Source: Streptomyces sp. SID8374
GTDB taxonomy: Bacteria; Actinomycetota; Actinomycetes; Streptomycetales; Streptomycetaceae
Direction of reading: 5' to 3'
Length of the DNA: 64,000 nt
Assembly (NCBI RefSeq): GCF_009865135.1
Contig: NZ_WWGH01000001.1
Span: 5,084,001 to 5,148,000, forward strand
Positions 7,673 to 15,856 of the stretch are shown one piece after another (position 1 is the stretch's first letter; the number at the start of each line of letters is the position of its first letter). A program made the position numbers and the translations under genes. The notes beneath the pieces were generated by a model. It ran no database searches. It had not been told where the DNA came from and saw only the letters and a program-made list of their open reading frames with translations.

Positions 7673-8851
7673 CTACGCATGCGCCCCCACCGACACCACC
7701 CCCACCGTCAGCTCCGCCCGCTCCTCCATGACCGCCCCCACCCGCTCCACCTCGTCCTCCAGCGCCCGCAGCCGCCGCGCCGGCAGCGGCTCCAGCGGCT
7801 CCACCGTCACCGCGATCCGCTTCCCCGAGCGGCGCTGGTGCCAGACGCCCGCCACCGTGCCGTCCACCAGCAGCACCGGGTAGTTCCCCGCCTGCCCGCC
7901 CGCGAGCGCACGCTCGTACGCCCGACCGGGGAAGAGCCGCTCGCGGGGCTGGGAGGCGATGGCGAACGCGTCGAAGTAGGGGAGCAGGCGCACTCCCCGT
8001 ACCGGATCGGCCGGGAAGTCCGTGTCGCCCGCCACCACCCAGGCGGGCCCGGCGTCCTCGAACGCCACCTCCTCGATCGACCCGGCGGCAGCCAGTGACG
8101 CGAACAGCTCCTCCGCCCACCGCTTCGGCGCGGCGGGCCAGCGGGCGAAGTGGGCCGGGGTGGCCGGACCGTACGCGGACAGGTACCGCTCCACCAGGGC
8201 CGCCTGCGCCTCTGGGCCGGGCAGCGGGGTGTACCCGGGGTTGGTGTAGGCCGCCCGGCGGCCCCGGTTCGGGGCGTACGCCAGCGCGCCCCGGTGTCCC
8301 GCCAGGTGCAGGACCTGCCGCCAGCGCGGCCACATCGTCTGGAAGCCGGGCATCACCAGGTCCCCGGCCCACGGCCCGGTCCGGGCGACGACCTCGTCCG
8401 AGAGCTCGTCGACCGTCAGCTCCGCCCCGGTCAGCGCCGCCCCGATCGCCGCTACGACCTCCTCCACCTGCTCCGGGGTCATCCGGGTGTCCTGGGGGAA
8501 CGGATTCGGGCCGGTCGGTACGGCGGAGAGCGCGCCGGTCCACAGCGGCAGCTCCGCCGCGGGCAGCAGGTGGACCGTGCCGCGCGGCCCGAACGTCTTG
8601 ACCAGGGTCCGCCGGGCCGGGTCCTCGGCCCACAGCGCCGTACGCACGTCCGTGCGCGTCAGGCCCTCGCCGCGCAGCCCCACCGACAGCTCGGCCGCCG
8701 ACAGCACCTGGGCGTGTGTGCCGAGCATCGCGCCGGCGGCTTCGGCGGGGGAGAGGCCGGAGGCCGGGGCCGACAGATGCTGGCGGGCCAGCCTCCGGGC
8801 GTTCGCCTCCGGCCAGGTCACTGTCTCGTTCGCACGGGCGCGTGGGGTCAT
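7673..8851 (-). CDS. Winged-helix DNA-binding domain protein (HTH_42, AlkZ-like family)
   Basis: A 392-residue protein of the winged-helix family that includes the DNA glycosylases AlkZ/AlkX and YcaQ. The start of the domain reads WPEANARRLARQHLSAP, with further family-like stretches in TFGPRGTVHLLP, MPGFQTMWPRWRQVLHLA and LLPYFDAFAIASQPRERLFPGRAY. AlkZ glycosylases carry a Gln-x-Gln pair near the N-terminus; the equivalent region here reads QHL, so glycosylase activity is uncertain. The ATG at 8851 (MTPRARANE) is preferred over one 16 codons upstream. Confidence 0.75.
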   Translation of the reverse strand: MTPRARANETVTWPEANARRLARQHLSAPASGLSPAEAAGAMLGTHAQVLSAAELSVGLRGEGLTRTDVRTALWAEDPARRTLVKTFGPRGTVHLLPAAELPLWTGALSAVPTGPNPFPQDTRMTPEQVEEVVAAIGAALTGAELTVDELSDEVVARTGPWAGDLVMPGFQTMWPRWRQVLHLAGHRGALAYAPNRGRRAAYTNPGYTPLPGPEAQAALVERYLSAYGPATPAHFARWPAAPKRWAEELFASLAAAGSIEEVAFEDAGPAWVVAGDTDFPADPVRGVRLLPYFDAFAIASQPRERLFPGRAYERALAGGQAGNYPVLLVDGTVAGVWHQRRSGKRIAVTVEPLEPLPARRLRALEDEVERVGAVMEERAELTVGVVSVGAHA

Positions 8852-9114
8852 GGAACGAACCTGGAGCGCCTTCAGGTCAGCCTCTGTCCGCAACGGCACG
8901 CACCGTGCCCTGTGGCGTCAAGCCCGCGCCCGGTGACGCCCCCTCGATACCGGGGGCGAATCCGGGCCCGCGAGCGCGGCCCGTAGGGCGCTCTTCCTGC
9001 CCGTTTCCGACTCCGGCCGAGCCCGTTTCGGAGTCCGGCGAACTCGGAGAGTAGTTGTGGAGTGGCGCGGCACCCGGCGGGACTTACGAAGGGTTATGGT
9101 GGAAACCCCCCCCT

Positions 9115-9157
9115 CGGGCCGGTCCGTATCCCCCCCCCACGGACCGGCCCGTTTTTT
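9115..9157 (+). terminator. Orphan intrinsic terminator with C9 loop; candidate small RNA 3' end
   Basis: A perfect 13-bp stem (9115-9127 with 9139-9151) is followed by six T (9152-9157), a strong intrinsic terminator by any standard and rare in this GC-rich window. The 11-nt loop is AT followed by nine C. No protein gene on the plus strand ends here: the upstream neighbour is leftward and starts at 8851. It may therefore end a short non-coding transcript. A TATGGT hexamer at 9095-9100 could be its -10, but no matching -35 is obvious. Confidence 0.6.
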
Positions 9158-9237
9158 CTGGGCCGGTACGGTCCCCGCCCCGCCGAGGCCGTCGCGACCG
9201 CCGCCTGCCCCGTCGCGAGGCCGCCGCGGAGCCCATC

Positions 9238-9410
9238 GAGGACCTCACGCAAACCCCTCCGGGACCGCCGCGAAGCCCACCCGGGACCCGTCACGCAAGC
9301 GCCTCCGGGACCGCCGCGAAGCCCATCCAGGACCGTCACGCACTCACCTCCGGGACCGCCACGCAAGCGCTTCCGGGACCGGGCCCCTCCAGGACCGTCG
9401 CGCAGCCCTT
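9238..9410. repeat. Degenerate ~45-bp tandem repeat
   Basis: About three and a half imperfect copies of a unit built from GGACCGTCACGCAAGCG, then CTCCGGGACCGCCGCGAAGC, then CCAYCC. Copies start near 9240, 9286 and 9331, with partial copies after 9376. It fills the gap downstream of the aldo/keto reductase gene and upstream of the winged-helix gene. No coding interpretation is convincing on either strand. The rest of the 8852-9421 gap holds only the orphan terminator. Confidence 0.5.
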
Positions 9411-9421
9411 GTGACCGAACG

Positions 9422-10471
9422 TCAGCCGCGTCCCGCCCAGATATTGGTGCCCTCGGTGTCCACGGCGAAGGCGTCGATCTCCTTCAGCTCCGCGGCCGTC
9501 AGCGCCGGTCCGGCCAGCGCCGCCACGTTCTCCTCCAGCTGCTTCACACTCGACGCGCCGATCAGCGCCGACGTCATCCGGCTGTCGCGCAGCACCCACG
9601 CGATGGCCAGCTGGGCGAGCGACTGGCCGCGCCCCTGCGCGATGTCGTTCAGGCCGCGCAGCCGGCGCAGGACCTCGTCCGAGAGCAGCCCCGGGTCCAG
9701 CGACTTGCCCTGGGTGGCGCGCGAGCCCTCCGGGATGCCCTTCAGGTACTTGTTCGTGAGCAGGCCCTGGGCGAGCGGTACGAAGGAGATGCAGCCCATT
9801 CCGGCCGCCTCCAGGGTGTCGAGGAGGCCGTCGTCCTCGATCCAGCGGTTGATCATGGAGTAGGACGGCTGGTGGATCAGGGCCGGGACGCCCATCTCCC
9901 GCAGCAGCCCGGCCGCCTGTGCCGTCTGCTCCGCGTTGTACGAGGAGACGCCCGCGTACAGCGCCTTGCCCTGCCGCACGGCGGACGCCAGGGCGCCCAT
10001 CGTCTCCTCCAGCGGGGTGTGCGGGTCGAAGCGGTGCGAGTAGAAGATGTCGACGTACTCCAGGCCCATCCGCTTCAGCGAGGCGTCGAGCGAGGACAGC
10101 AGATACTTGCGGGAGCCCCACTCGCCGTACGGGCCGGGGTGCATGAGATATCCGGCCTTGGTGGAGATGACCAGCTCGTCCCGGTACGGGGCGAAGTCCT
10201 GGGCGAACAGCTTGCCGAAGTTCAGCTCGGCCGAGCCGGGCGGCGGCCCGTAGTTGTTGGCCAGGTCGAAGTGCGTCACCCCGAGATCGAAGGCACGGCG
10301 CAGGATCGCCCGCTGGGAGTCCAGCGTCCGGTCGTCGCCGAAGTTGTGCCACAGGCCCAGCGACAGGGCGGGCAGCTTGAGGCCGCTGCGCCCGGTGCGG
10401 CGGTACTCCATGGAGTCGTAGCGCGTGTCGGCAGCGCGGTAGGAGAGGTCGGGGGAGAGGTAATCAGTCAC
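9422..10471 (-). CDS. Aldo/keto reductase, YghZ/Mgr-type
   Basis: A 349-residue cytoplasmic NADPH-dependent oxidoreductase of the AKR14-like branch (L-glyceraldehyde 3-phosphate reductase family). The family residues are visible: Asp and Tyr in THFDLANNYGPPPGSAE (~residues 68-83), Lys in LVISTKAGY, and His in DIFYSHRFDPHTPLEE. The cofactor region ALIGASSVKQLEENV lies near the C-terminus. Length and layout are typical. The physiological substrate is unknown; detoxification of methylglyoxal or reactive aldehydes is the usual inference. It is divergent from the prenyltransferase gene. Confidence 0.85.
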   Translation of the reverse strand: MTDYLSPDLSYRAADTRYDSMEYRRTGRSGLKLPALSLGLWHNFGDDRTLDSQRAILRRAFDLGVTHFDLANNYGPPPGSAELNFGKLFAQDFAPYRDELVISTKAGYLMHPGPYGEWGSRKYLLSSLDASLKRMGLEYVDIFYSHRFDPHTPLEETMGALASAVRQGKALYAGVSSYNAEQTAQAAGLLREMGVPALIHQPSYSMINRWIEDDGLLDTLEAAGMGCISFVPLAQGLLTNKYLKGIPEGSRATQGKSLDPGLLSDEVLRRLRGLNDIAQGRGQSLAQLAIAWVLRDSRMTSALIGASSVKQLEENVAALAGPALTAAELKEIDAFAVDTEGTNIWAGRG

Positions 10472-10690
10472 TTTCCCTCCTTATCACGGAGTTGTGACAG
10501 ACCGGGTTGGGCCCCCGTGACCCGGTCGCAGTAATGTGGCGGCTTCGGGGAATGCCGATGTGCGGCGCGGCTCATGCCCGCGCGGGTCCGTGCGGACCGC
10601 GCAGCGCTCCCCCCGCGGGGGTGGACCCCGGACCCCCGGCGACGGGGAGGGCGGGCCCCGGGCCCGTACGGAACCGAGAGGGTGAACTCA

Positions 10691-11452
10691 GTGAACTTCC
10701 GCGACCTGGTGTACAGGCTCTACGCGCGCCGGGTGGAAGGCCGCCTGGACCACGACCAGGTGCCGAAGCACATCGGGGTCATCCTCGACGGGAACCGCCG
10801 GTGGGCGAAGGCGTCCGGCGGCTCGGCGGTGCAGGGCCACCAGGCGGGCGCGGACAAGATCTCCGAGCTGCTCGGCTGGTGCAGCGAGACCGATGTCGAG
10901 GTCGTCACCCTGTGGATGCTCTCCACGGACAACTTCGACCGGCCCGAGCACGAGCTGAAACCGCTCCTGCGGATCATCGAGAACACCGTACGCAATCTCG
11001 CCGCCGACGGCCGCTGGCGCGTCCACCACGTGGGCACCCTCGACCTGCTGCCCGCCGAGACGCAGCTGGTGCTCAAGGAGGCCGAGCAGTCGACGTCCCA
11101 TGTCGAGGGGATAATCGTCAATGTCGCCGTGGGCTACGGCGGCCGCCAGGAGATCGCGGACGCCGTGCGCTCGCTGCTCCTGGACCACTCGGAGCGCGGC
11201 ACGACCTTCGAGGAACTGGCCGAGATCGTCTCCACCGACCTGATCTCCGAGCACCTCTACACCCGGGGCCAGCCCGACCCCGACCTGGTGATCCGGACCA
11301 GCGGCGAGCAGCGTCTCTCGGGCTTCATGCTCTGGCAGAGCGCCCATTCGGAGTACTACTTCTGCGAGGTCTTCTGGCCGGCCTTCCGCAAGGTCGACTT
11401 CCTGCGGGCGCTGCGCGACTACGCCGCCCGCCACCGGCGCTACGGGGCCTGA
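10691..11452 (+). CDS. uppS: Isoprenyl transferase (cis-prenyltransferase, UppS-like)
   Basis: A 253-residue enzyme that condenses isopentenyl diphosphate in cis onto an allylic diphosphate to make polyprenyl diphosphate carriers for cell-wall precursors. HIGVILDGNRRWAK (~residues 26-39) holds the catalytic Asp, and DLVIRTSGEQRLSGFMLWQ holds the diphosphate-binding Arg residues, followed by SEYYF. GTG at 10691 is preceded by GAGAGGG. Streptomycetes usually carry more than one paralogue, so whether this is the essential undecaprenyl enzyme or a shorter-chain one cannot be decided here. Confidence 0.85.
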   Translation: MNFRDLVYRLYARRVEGRLDHDQVPKHIGVILDGNRRWAKASGGSAVQGHQAGADKISELLGWCSETDVEVVTLWMLSTDNFDRPEHELKPLLRIIENTVRNLAADGRWRVHHVGTLDLLPAETQLVLKEAEQSTSHVEGIIVNVAVGYGGRQEIADAVRSLLLDHSERGTTFEELAEIVSTDLISEHLYTRGQPDPDLVIRTSGEQRLSGFMLWQSAHSEYYFCEVFWPAFRKVDFLRALRDYAARHRRYGA

Positions 11453-11476
11453 ACAGGCCCTCCGCCCGCACCGGCC

Positions 11477-11504
11477 GATGACTCCTCTATATAGGTGAGT
11501 CATC
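11477..11504. promoter_or_regulatory. 28-bp near-perfect palindrome with TATATA core
   Basis: The arms GATGACTC and GAGTCATC flank a centre containing TATATA; only positions 9 and 10 of each half fail to match. It starts 24 bp after the prenyltransferase stop in an otherwise GC-rich gap of 368 bp (11453-11820). There is no T-run, so an operator is more likely than a terminator. Confidence 0.4.
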
Positions 11505-11585
11505 GCGCGTCCACCGGGACTTCTCCACACCGTGTCATATGCAGCGGCATGGCTTCGGGCCGAACAGGGAATACCCCTGACAGGT

Positions 11586-11616
11586 CGACATCCGGTCACC
11601 AACCAGGCGGATGTCG
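11586..11616. promoter_or_regulatory. Inverted repeat upstream of phoH-like gene
   Basis: The arms CGACATCCG (11586-11594) and CGGATGTCG (11608-11616) are perfect and separated by 13 nt. It lies about 205 bp upstream of the phoH-like gene, in its probable leader or promoter region. It could be an operator or an RNA hairpin. Confidence 0.3.
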
Positions 11617-11820
11617 CATCCAAGTGAGCGGCACCCAGTCCGCTCGCCCGGGAGGCCCTTTGCACACGAAGGACCGTAGACGCAGTCAGCCTGCGGCCGA
11701 CGCGGAGGCCGTGGTCCGGCCCGAGCACAAGGGCCCGATCCCGGTCCGTCCTCTCCCTTCGGGAAGCTCCGCGACCGTTCGTCGCACTCCCCGACCTCGT
11801 CCGAGGGGGTACGTCCTTCC

Positions 11821-13143
11821 GTGGTGACCAGTAGCAAGCGCCGCATGCCCGACAGGCGCACATACGTTCTCGACACCAGCGTCCTGCTGGCCGATCCCGG
11901 AGCCATGGCCCGCTTCGACGAGCACGAAGTCGTGCTGCCGATCGTCGTGGTCACGGAGCTGGAGGCCAAACGGCACCATCCGGAGCTCGGATACTTCGCC
12001 CGGCAGGCCCTGCGCCTGCTGGACGACTTCCGGATCCGGTACGGCCGGCTGGACGCCCCGATCCCCCTCGGGGATCTGGGCGGGACGCTCCGCGTCGAAC
12101 TCAACCACTCCGACCCCGGCGTCCTGCCCGCCGGCTACCGGCTGGGGGACAACGACTCCCGGATTCTCGCGGTCGCCCGCAACCTCCAGGCGGAGGGGTA
12201 CGACGTCACGGTCGTCTCCAAGGACCTGCCCCTGCGGATCAAGGCCTCCTCGGTCGGCCTGCTGGCCGAGGAGTACCGCGCCGAGCTGGCCATCACCGAC
12301 TCCGGCTGGACCGGGATGACCGAGCTGTCCCTCTCGGGGGAGCAGGTCGACCTGCTCTTCACCGAGGAGACGCTGTACGTCCCCGAGGCCGCCGAGCTGC
12401 CCGTCCACACCGGCCTGGTCCTCCAGTCCGAGCGCGGCAAGGCGCTGGGCCGGGTGACGGCCGAGGGCAATGTGCGGCTCGTGCGGGGCGACCGGGAGGC
12501 CTTCGGGATCCACGGCCGCAGCGCCGAGCAGCGGATCGCCCTCGACCTGCTCCTCGACCCGGACGTCGGCATCGTCTCGCTGGGCGGCCGGGCCGGCACC
12601 GGCAAGTCGGCGCTCGCCCTGTGCGCGGGGCTGGAGGCGGTGCTGGAGCGCCAGCAGCACAAGAAGGTGATGGTCTTCCGTCCGCTGTACGCGGTGGGCG
12701 GCCAGGAGCTCGGCTATCTCCCCGGCAGCGAGGCCGAGAAGATGAGCCCCTGGGCGCAGGCGGTCTTCGACACGCTCTCGGCGGTCGCCGGGCGCGAGGT
12801 CATCGAGGAGGTGCTGGGGCGCGGGATGCTGGAGGTCCTGCCGCTCACCCACATCCGGGGCCGCTCGCTCCACGACGCGTTCGTGATCGTGGACGAGGCG
12901 CAGTCGCTCGAACGGAACGTGCTGCTGACCGTGTTGTCCCGGATCGGGGCGAATTCACGGGTGGTGCTCACCCATGACGTGGCCCAGCGGGACAACCTCC
13001 GGGTCGGCCGGTACGACGGAGTCGTCGCCGTGGTCGAGAAGCTGAAGGGTCATCCGCTCTTCGCCCATGTGACGCTCACGCGTTCGGAGCGTTCGCAGAT
13101 CGCCGCACTGGTGACCGAAATGCTGGAGGAAGGGCACATCTGA
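11821..13143 (+). CDS. PhoH2-type PIN-PhoH ATPase/ribonuclease
   Basis: A 440-residue fusion of an N-terminal PIN RNase domain and a C-terminal PhoH ATPase, the PhoH2 arrangement (YlaK family). The PIN part shows YVLDTSVLLADP (first acidic residue, ~16), VTELEAK and DNDSRILAVA acidic clusters. The PhoH part has Walker A GGRAGTGKSA (~residues 258-267) and Walker B HDAFVIVDEAQ. Studied PhoH2 proteins unwind and cleave RNA in an ATP-dependent manner. The start is one of two adjacent GTG codons at 11821; a 12-bp hairpin follows the stop. Confidence 0.85.
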   Translation: MVTSSKRRMPDRRTYVLDTSVLLADPGAMARFDEHEVVLPIVVVTELEAKRHHPELGYFARQALRLLDDFRIRYGRLDAPIPLGDLGGTLRVELNHSDPGVLPAGYRLGDNDSRILAVARNLQAEGYDVTVVSKDLPLRIKASSVGLLAEEYRAELAITDSGWTGMTELSLSGEQVDLLFTEETLYVPEAAELPVHTGLVLQSERGKALGRVTAEGNVRLVRGDREAFGIHGRSAEQRIALDLLLDPDVGIVSLGGRAGTGKSALALCAGLEAVLERQQHKKVMVFRPLYAVGGQELGYLPGSEAEKMSPWAQAVFDTLSAVAGREVIEEVLGRGMLEVLPLTHIRGRSLHDAFVIVDEAQSLERNVLLTVLSRIGANSRVVLTHDVAQRDNLRVGRYDGVVAVVEKLKGHPLFAHVTLTRSERSQIAALVTEMLEEGHI

Positions 13144-13158
13144 CCTGCATGTCCTGTT

Positions 13159-13200
13159 GATGCCGCCCGGGTGAGCCAAGGAGCTTAGCCGGGCGGCATC
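13159..13200 (+). terminator. Hairpin terminator after the phoH-like gene
   Basis: A perfect 12-bp stem (GATGCCGCCCGG, 13159-13170, with 13189-13200) and an 18-nt loop, 15 bp after the stop codon. There is no T-run, as is common for Streptomyces terminators. Confidence 0.65.
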
Positions 13201-13535
13201 GTGTTGCGCCGTCATTTCCGCGAAACCGATGGCCCAAACGGGGTGTGACCTTTCCCACGCAACACAGAATTGCCCTGTGGCGTCCCCGTCCGGCAGAGTC
13301 TTGCTTCCGTCAGGCCCCGCATACGGCACTTGGGCACCTCCAGAGGTGCCACGCACCACACAACTCCACACAAGACCGCCCGTATGCCGCCCGCGAGCAC
13401 CACGCGGCGACCTCCTCAACAGGGGTCGCCCAACGGGCCCGTGCCTCCCGTGACCCACGCAGTAGGGAGGCCAGTGCCAGGGGCACGAACGCGCCCGCGA
13501 GGTCACCTAAGCGGACGATGCTGGAAGGACACCAT
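13201..13535 (+). promoter_or_regulatory. Long structured leader of the transglycosylase gene
   Basis: This 335-bp non-coding stretch holds several hairpins: GGCACCTC/GAGGTGCC (13333-13350), GTGCCTCCC with GGGAGG (13441-13470), and a GTGCC/GGCAC stem-loop (13474-13485). Cell-wall hydrolase genes in Streptomyces are often preceded by a ydaO c-di-AMP riboswitch, but I do not find the ydaO consensus here. A structured 5' UTR is therefore suggested without assigning a class. Confidence 0.35.
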
Positions 13536-14258
13536 GTGAGCCGGATCTCGGTCCGGGGGTTCGCCGTGGCATCTGCCACCGCGGTCACCACCGTTGGCGC
13601 CGTCGTAGGCGTTGCTGCGGGCGGCGCACCTGCCGCCGACGACAACAACTTCGAGGCTGCCGCAGCCGACACCACGCTGCTCGCAGACATTCCCGCGGGC
13701 CAGCAGGCCCAGGTCCAGACCGCTTCGCTGACGCAGCAGGCCGATGCCCAGGCATCCGCCGCCGACGCCGCCGCGAAGAAGTCCGCCGAGGAGTCCGCCC
13801 GCCTCCAGGCCGCCAAGGACGCCAAGTCCAAGAAGGCGGAGGCCGAGGCGAAGGCCGAAGCCGAGCGCCGGGCCGCGGAGAAGGCGAAGAAGGAGAAGGA
13901 AGCCGCCGAGCGTGCCAGCCGGTCCTCCGTCCGCGACGCCTCCTCGTTCTCCGCGCAGGGCTCGTACACCGTGGCCCAGGTGCAGGCGATGGCCCGCCAG
14001 ATGGTCCCCGCGGACCAGTTCCAGTGCTTCAGCAACATCGTGAACCACGAGTCGACCTGGAACTACCGCGCGACCAACCCGTCCTCCGGGGCGTACGGCC
14101 TGATGCAGGCCCTCCCGGGCCACAAGATGGCTTCCGCCGGCGCCGACTGGCAGACCAACCCGGCCACCCAGATCAAGTGGGGCCTCAGCTACATGGACAG
14201 CCGCTACGGCTCCCCGTGCGGCGCCTGGTCCTTCTGGCAGGCCAACAACTGGTACTAG
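13536..14258 (+). CDS. Secreted lytic transglycosylase (SLT domain)
   Basis: A 240-residue exported peptidoglycan-cleaving enzyme. GTG at 13536 is preceded by GGAAGGAC. The N-terminal signal peptide (residues ~1-38, ending near GGAPAA) is followed by a highly charged Ala/Lys/Glu-rich coiled-coil linker (~70-135). The C-terminal SLT-like domain (~145-240) has the presumed catalytic Glu in NIVNHESTWNYRA, followed by NPSSGAYGLMQALPG. The order and length match the Streptomyces SLT family. Two cysteines flank the domain (QCFS, SPCGAW). Confidence 0.85.
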   Translation: MSRISVRGFAVASATAVTTVGAVVGVAAGGAPAADDNNFEAAAADTTLLADIPAGQQAQVQTASLTQQADAQASAADAAAKKSAEESARLQAAKDAKSKKAEAEAKAEAERRAAEKAKKEKEAAERASRSSVRDASSFSAQGSYTVAQVQAMARQMVPADQFQCFSNIVNHESTWNYRATNPSSGAYGLMQALPGHKMASAGADWQTNPATQIKWGLSYMDSRYGSPCGAWSFWQANNWY

Positions 14259-14276
14259 GAGCCGAAACGCTCCTGC

Positions 14277-14310
14277 GAAGCCCCCCACCGCGAGCGCGGT
14301 GGGGGGCTTC
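14277..14310. terminator. Hairpin terminator after the transglycosylase gene
   Basis: A perfect 15-bp stem (14277-14291 with 14296-14310) with a GAGC tetraloop, 19 bp after the stop codon. Confidence 0.75.
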
Positions 14311-14380
14311 GCGCGTGTACGGTCGCATCCGGCGATCCCGGGCAGCGCTGGGGAGCGAAGTTGGGGGAAGGGAAAGAGAC

Positions 14381-15784
14381 ATGTCGAAACTACCGGGCTG
14401 GCTGGACCGCTTCGGGTCCGAACTGACGGAGCTGGGCGCACGCCTGGAAGAGCGCCGGGCACGCGCTGTGGAGGACGACGAGCCCCTCGGGGCGACCGGG
14501 ACCTCCGCCACCGCCCCCGACGAGCCCGGTCAGGTGCCCGCGCCGCCCACGTACGCCCCCTCCGTCGCCGCCAAGCCCGATCCGGTCGCGGCGATCCCGT
14601 GGGGGATGCGGGTCGCGGCCGAGGCGGGGTGGCGGCTGCTCGTCCTCGCGGGGACCCTCTGGGTGCTGATGCAGATCATCACCGCCGTACAGCTCGTCGT
14701 CCTGGCCTTCTCCGCCGCCCTGCTCATCACGGCGATGCTCCAGCCGACCGTCGTACGGCTCAAGCGGTACGGGCTGCCGCACGGGCTCGCCACCGCCGTG
14801 ACGGCGGTGCTCGGGTTCGTCGTCATCGGCCTGGTCGGCTGGTTCGTGGTGTGGCAGGTGATGGAGAACCTCGACACGCTCTCCGACCGGGTCCGCGACG
14901 GCATCGACGAGTTGAAGCGCTGGCTGCTGGACAGCCCCTTCCACGTCACCGAGTCGCAGATCAACGACATCGCCAAGAACCTCAACGACACCATCGGCAC
15001 CAACACGGAGGAGATCACCTCCGCCGGACTCCAGGGCGTCACCTTCATGGTGGAGTTCCTCACCGGCCTGCTGCTGGCGATGTTCTCCACGCTCTTCCTG
15101 CTCTACGACGGCAGGCGCATCTGGGAGTGGTCTCTGAAGCTCGTGCCCGCCGCCGCCCGCCCCGGGGTCGCCGGGGCCGGGCCGCGCGCCTGGCGCACGC
15201 TGACCGCCTACGTACGCGGCACGGTGCTCGTCGCCCTGATCGACGCCATCTTCATCGGCCTGGGCCTCTACTTCCTCAATGTGCCGCTCGCGGTGCCGCT
15301 GGCCGTGTTCATCTTCCTGTTCGCCTTCATCCCGCTGCTGGGTGCCGTGCTCTCCGGGGCGCTGGCGGTGGTCGTCGCGCTGGTCACCGAGGGCGTGTTC
15401 ACCGCGCTGATGGTGCTGGTGGTGGTGCTGGCGGTGCAGCAGATCGAGGGCCACATCCTCCAGCCGTTCATCCTGGGCCGGGCGGTGCGGGTCCACCCGC
15501 TGGCCGTGGTACTCGCGGTCGCCACGGGCGGCCTGGTCGCGGGCATCGGCGGTGCGGTGGTCGCCGTACCGCTGGTCGCCGTCGTCAACACGGTGGTCGG
15601 CTATCTGCGGTCGTACGCGACCCCCGCCCCGGTCGGCGGACAGCACGGGGCCACCGCGCTGGGCGTCGCCCCGACACCACCGCCCGCCGCACCGCAGCCG
15701 GCCGCGGACGACGGACCGGACCCGGAGCCCGTCGCCCCGGCCGAGCCCACGGAGCCGCCCGGGAGCGAACCGCCGGAGAAGTAG
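14381..15784 (+). CDS. AI-2E family transporter (PerM/YdiK-type membrane protein)
   Basis: A 467-residue permease. A soluble N-terminal ~75 residues is followed by about seven or eight membrane segments, with a large extracytoplasmic region (~160-215) in the middle. Family motifs include PLLGAVLSG in the last third and QQIEGHILQPFILGR, the most conserved stretch of the AI-2E exporter family, then VHPLAVVLAV. The C-terminal ~60 residues form a Pro/Glu-rich tail. The ATG at 14381 follows GGGAAAGAGAC. The substrate is unknown; family members export autoinducer-2 or exchange ions. Confidence 0.8.
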   Translation: MSKLPGWLDRFGSELTELGARLEERRARAVEDDEPLGATGTSATAPDEPGQVPAPPTYAPSVAAKPDPVAAIPWGMRVAAEAGWRLLVLAGTLWVLMQIITAVQLVVLAFSAALLITAMLQPTVVRLKRYGLPHGLATAVTAVLGFVVIGLVGWFVVWQVMENLDTLSDRVRDGIDELKRWLLDSPFHVTESQINDIAKNLNDTIGTNTEEITSAGLQGVTFMVEFLTGLLLAMFSTLFLLYDGRRIWEWSLKLVPAAARPGVAGAGPRAWRTLTAYVRGTVLVALIDAIFIGLGLYFLNVPLAVPLAVFIFLFAFIPLLGAVLSGALAVVVALVTEGVFTALMVLVVVLAVQQIEGHILQPFILGRAVRVHPLAVVLAVATGGLVAGIGGAVVAVPLVAVVNTVVGYLRSYATPAPVGGQHGATALGVAPTPPPAAPQPAADDGPDPEPVAPAEPTEPPGSEPPEK

Positions 15785-15797
15785 GCGTACATACGGA

Positions 15798-15835
15798 AAG
15801 AGCCCCGGGGACGGTCGGTCGTCCTCGGGGCTCTT
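15798..15835. terminator. Bidirectional terminator between convergent genes
   Basis: A 15-bp stem (15798-15812 with 15821-15835, one G-U pair) lies between the permease stop and the ahpD stop. It begins AAGAGCCCC and ends GGGGCTCTT. Confidence 0.7.
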
Positions 15836-15856
15836 CCTCGTATCAGGTGCGGGTGA

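Noticed and set aside
11495..11827. 110-residue frame upstream of the PhoH2 gene
   Set aside because: Arg/Pro/Ser-rich with no start context; it crosses two inverted repeats that look regulatory.
13201..13535. ydaO c-di-AMP riboswitch
   Set aside because: The conserved ydaO words I know are not found, so only an unassigned structured leader is reported.
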